Shown piece after piece: positions 61,536 to 64,000 of a stretch of DNA of 64,000 nucleotides. The DNA comes from Fundicoccus sp052116145. GTDB taxonomy: Bacteria; Bacillota; Bacilli; Lactobacillales; Aerococcaceae. The DNA is taken from contig NZ_JBQKLQ010000004.1 in assembly GCF_052116145.1 (NCBI RefSeq), forward strand, positions 1-64,000, written 5' to 3'. A program made the translations under genes and the position numbers. Under the pieces are notes generated by a model. It had not been told where the DNA came from. It made no database searches and was given only the letters and a program-made list of their open reading frames with translations. Each line of letters opens with the position of its first letter. The stretch's first letter is position 1.

Positions 61536-62237
61536 ATGACTAAGAAAGTTGTCGTTATTACAGGAGCAGGAACAGGTTTAGGTGCGTCGTTAGTGAAACG
61601 ATTTGCGGCATTGGATTATCATATTTGTTTGATTGGTCGCCGTATAGAAACATTAAAAGAAGTGATTACCAAGTATGAATTAGCCAATCATTCGACTTAT
61701 TCCTTGGATGTTTCCAAGCGTGGTCAAGTGTCAGAAGTGTTTAGTGAGATCTTAGAAGAACATGGACAAATCGATCTCTTAGTCAATAATGCTGGTGTGG
61801 GTTATTTTGACAAAGCGGAACTTATTACAGCCGATCAGATTGATCAAATGATTGATATTAACTTAAAGGGAACGATTTATTGTACGCAAGAAGTGATTCC
61901 ATCGATGCGTGAACGTAATAGTGGAACGATTATCAATGTGATTTCCACGGCAGGTTTAGAAGGTAAGGATACTGAGGCAGTTTACTGTGCGAGTAAGTTT
62001 GGAGTCAGAGGATTTACCGAAAGTTTATTGGTTGAACTGGCTGATACAACCATCCGTGTATTAGGGGCTTATATGGGCGGGATGAAGACTGATTTTTGGG
62101 ACGGCATTTATGAGCGCGATTCGATTGGGAAGTTGATGGATCCAGAAGACGTGGCAGATATTATTATGGCGAATGCGATGATGCGTACTAATTTAAATGT
62201 TGATCAAGTTGTAATTAAAAACCGAATTGTCGATTAA
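61536..62237 (+). CDS. Short-chain dehydrogenase/reductase
   Basis: 233-aa classical SDR. Cofactor motif TGAGTGLG (residues about 10-17), structural LVNNAG, catalytic Ser in ISTAG and Tyr-x3-Lys in YCASKFG. GGAGGGATTTAA precedes the ATG. The sequence after YGGMKTDFWDG-type residues fits general-purpose SDR oxidoreductases; substrate unknown. A single-gene unit closed by a strong convergent terminator. Confidence 0.9.
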   Translation: MTKKVVVITGAGTGLGASLVKRFAALDYHICLIGRRIETLKEVITKYELANHSTYSLDVSKRGQVSEVFSEILEEHGQIDLLVNNAGVGYFDKAELITADQIDQMIDINLKGTIYCTQEVIPSMRERNSGTIINVISTAGLEGKDTEAVYCASKFGVRGFTESLLVELADTTIRVLGAYMGGMKTDFWDGIYERDSIGKLMDPEDVADIIMANAMMRTNLNVDQVVIKNRIVD

Positions 62238-62330
62238 AAAGATTAGATAAGAGGTTTCATCGGTCTGTTTTTTTGGATAAAGTAATGGAATAAAGTTGAG
62301 AGCTGAAGGTTTCGATAAACAAAAGAATAT

Positions 62331-62376
62331 TAAAGAGCTTAGTTAAACAAGAAATTCAGTTTAACTAAGCTCTTTA
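62331..62376. terminator. Strong convergent terminator
   Basis: TAAAGAGCTTAGTTAAAC pairs perfectly over 18 bp with its complement at 62359-62376. Lies between the SDR gene (+) and the RpiR gene (-). Confidence 0.88.
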
Positions 62377-62398
62377 TTTGTTTGAATACACTTCACAA

Positions 62399-63280
62399 TT
62401 ATTTGATTTTATCAGTTCTTGTGACTGCTAAGGCATCGCGTAACATATCAAAAGAGGCTTGGTTTTCTATTTCATCTTTATACATGATCGCTGTATTTAT
62501 AATATCCATTACTGTTAAATATAGGATTCTGGAAGACAAACTTTCTGATCTAAATTTAGATTCTTCTGATATAACTATCAAACTTTCATCCGCATAGCTA
62601 ACTAATTCACTACCTGGATTCCCGGTTAATGTGATTAATGTTGCTTCGCTTTTGTTAATTTGTTTAGCTATATTTATAGCTTCAATTGAGTAACCAGAAT
62701 GGGAGAATAAAAAGACGGCGTCATTCTTTTTTAGCTTAGCACTATAGCCTAGTTGCAAGTGATAATCAATAATATAATCGCAATTATATTTTGACCTCAT
62801 AAATTTATGAAAGGAATCATATGCAACAATCGAGGAACCACCTAAACCATAAAAGTGTATATTCTCTATATCAGATAGTAAATTAATTACATTTTCTAAT
62901 TTCTCACGGTCCAGAGTTTCTTTTAACGTATCAAGAGAGTTCTTATTGAAGTTTATAATTTTATCAGCAATTTGACTAGCGCTATCTTGGCTAGTTATAT
63001 CAGAATAAATGTTTATGGAATTCTCTGATTCTTTTTTATCATCAGATATAATGTTAGTGGCTAAAGTTATTTTGAAGTCTTGAAAACCTTCAAAACCAAG
63101 CTTCTTAACAAAGTTAAAGATGGTTGTTTGTGATATGTCAGTCTCGGTTGATAGATTAGCAATGGTTTTATTTACAAGTTCTTCGTTTAATTCTAGGAAA
63201 TAATCCGCAAGTTTCTTATCAGTTTTACTAAAAAGATGAAGGTTATTTCGTATTAATAGTTTTAAAAATCCTTTTTTCAT
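62399..63280 (-). CDS. MurR/RpiR-family transcriptional regulator
   Basis: 293 aa. N-terminal helix-turn-helix (IANLSTETDISQTTIFNFVKKLGF, about 38-61), C-terminal SIS domain (about 120-250: HFYGLGGSSIVAYDSFHKFMR, VFLFSHSGYSIEAINIAKQ, LTGNPGSELVSYAD) that would bind a phosphosugar. Full length, in contrast to the fused RpiR at 34597. ATG at 63280 chosen; the GTG nine nt earlier overlaps the GGGGTGG site. It diverges from a HAD gene, its likely target. Confidence 0.92.
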   Translation of the reverse strand: MKKGFLKLLIRNNLHLFSKTDKKLADYFLELNEELVNKTIANLSTETDISQTTIFNFVKKLGFEGFQDFKITLATNIISDDKKESENSINIYSDITSQDSASQIADKIINFNKNSLDTLKETLDREKLENVINLLSDIENIHFYGLGGSSIVAYDSFHKFMRSKYNCDYIIDYHLQLGYSAKLKKNDAVFLFSHSGYSIEAINIAKQINKSEATLITLTGNPGSELVSYADESLIVISEESKFRSESLSSRILYLTVMDIINTAIMYKDEIENQASFDMLRDALAVTRTDKIK

Positions 63281-63339
63281 AATATCCACCCCACTTTCTA
63301 TTATACACGTTTTATTTAAAAAGTAATTAAAAAAAATTT

Positions 63340-63358
63340 ATTTATAAAAATTATAAAT
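63340..63358. promoter_or_regulatory. Palindrome between the RpiR and HAD genes
   Basis: ATTTATA-AAAAT-TATAAAT, perfect 7-bp arms, in the divergent intergenic region. A likely RpiR operator, though the AT-rich setting lowers its weight. Confidence 0.5.
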
Positions 63359-63431
63359 GAAATTTGATTAATTTAGATGTGAATGATAATCTCATATGCA
63401 TATTAGTGACGATGAAAAGGTGATGAATAAA

Positions 63432-64000
63432 ATGAAACTTGATAAAGTAAAAAACGTTATATTTGATTTAGATGGAACTTTAATAGATTCAGATGTTATT
63501 TATGAAAAAGGCTGGCGTAAGGCATTTGATAAATATGGCATTGATATAAGTAATCAAATTATAGAAGGCTGGGGAGGGTTAAGCGTAAATGCCTCAACAA
63601 AGCAAATTGCAGAAATAGTTGGAGATTATAAATTTGCATTAGAACTTAGAGAAATACGAGAAGAATATTTCTATGAGCAGTTAATGAAAGGGAACTTAAA
63701 AACGATGCCTTTTGCACTAGAGTTGCTTGAATTTTTAAATAAAGAAAAAATCACGATAAATTTAGCTACATCTACACATCGGGAAAAAGGATTAATGATT
63801 TTAAAGAAACTTGAGTTGAGTCACTACTTTACTAATTTGTTGTTTGGTGATCAAGTTGAAAAAACTAAACCTAATCCTGAAATATATCTTAGGACTTTAG
63901 ATGAACTAGATTCAAATAATAACGAAACTGTAGTTATTGAAGATAGTGTTACAGGGATGTCGGCAGCTGTTGAAGCTGAATTGCCTGTATTTTTGGTGCC
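63432..64000 (+). CDS. HAD-family phosphatase/phosphomutase (beta-phosphoglucomutase-like), 5' part
   Basis: 189 codons before the window ends. Motif I VIFDLDGTLIDSD, a cap domain, motif II LATSTH, the Lys region KTKPNPEIYL, and motif III VIEDSVTG, all in the order of PGMB-type HAD enzymes. The ATG at 63432 is better spaced from AAAAGGTG than the one at 63423. Divergent from and probably controlled by the RpiR regulator; may act on the sugar phosphate that the regulator senses. Confidence 0.88.
   Translation, partial: MKLDKVKNVIFDLDGTLIDSDVIYEKGWRKAFDKYGIDISNQIIEGWGGLSVNASTKQIAEIVGDYKFALELREIREEYFYEQLMKGNLKTMPFALELLEFLNKEKITINLATSTHREKGLMILKKLELSHYFTNLLFGDQVEKTKPNPEIYLRTLDELDSNNNETVVIEDSVTGMSAAVEAELPVFLV

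Noticed and set aside
1..64000. tRNA or rRNA genes
   Set aside because: I looked for T-loop GTTCGAATCC-type motifs with acceptor stems and for conserved rRNA blocks and found none that I could support.

Overview
The window comes from a low-GC Gram-positive bacterium of the order Lactobacillales; Aerococcaceae or Carnobacteriaceae is my best guess. Signs are AGGAGG-type ribosome binding sites, CcpA (cre)-like sites, a CpsB/CpsC/CpsD-type capsule control module, an RpiR regulator, a YesM/YesN-type two-component pair and Gram-positive lysis genes. The species is not proven. The capsule genes are visibly more AT-rich than the catabolic half.

Positions 1-25.7 kb hold a capsule (Wzx/Wzy-type) locus read on the + strand. 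It has a CapM-like priming transferase (cut by the window edge), a CapN-like reductase, an L-FucNAc pathway (capE, capF, capG) that is present twice, about six glycosyltransferases, one intact and one truncated polymerase, a ManNAcA pathway (dehydrogenase plus 2-epimerase), a MurJ-like flippase and galE. Together these sugar pathways resemble those for Staphylococcus aureus type 5/8 capsule: FucNAc-type primer sugar, L-FucNAc and ManNAcA. The second L-FucNAc cassette (8.34-16.5 kb) is not a recent copy. It is joined to the first inside a broken polymerase gene and differs mainly at silent positions. An IS30-family element has replaced the end of the flippase gene and an IS21-family element sits just before galE.

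From 25.7 to 33 kb lie an IS3-family element with gene debris on both sides, then cpsD and cpsC on the - strand, diverging from cpsB and an O-antigen-ligase-type membrane protein on the + strand.

From 33 to 41.2 kb lie a two-part ThrE-type amino-acid exporter, an unusual fusion of an RpiR/SIS regulator to half of an MFS transporter, a small unknown gene, an XRE regulator, a sigma-70-like factor with a structured leader, a DUF937 gene, and a three-gene lysis cassette (membrane coiled-coil protein, Dp-1-type holin, CHAP + Cpl-7 endolysin) with no other phage genes.

From 41.2 to 49 kb there is a carbohydrate ABC importer without its own ATPase, an exported FAD/FMN fumarate-reductase-like flavoprotein under a cre-bearing promoter, and a decayed second copy of the importer permease. 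A magnesium (M-box) riboswitch with a terminator precedes mgtE (49.5-51.2 kb). From 52 to 60 kb a YesN/YesM-type two-component pair precedes a complete YtfQRT-YjfF-like (galactofuranose-type) ABC importer. The window ends with rtcB (-), a short-chain dehydrogenase, an RpiR regulator (-) and, divergent from it, the start of a HAD phosphatase/phosphomutase gene.
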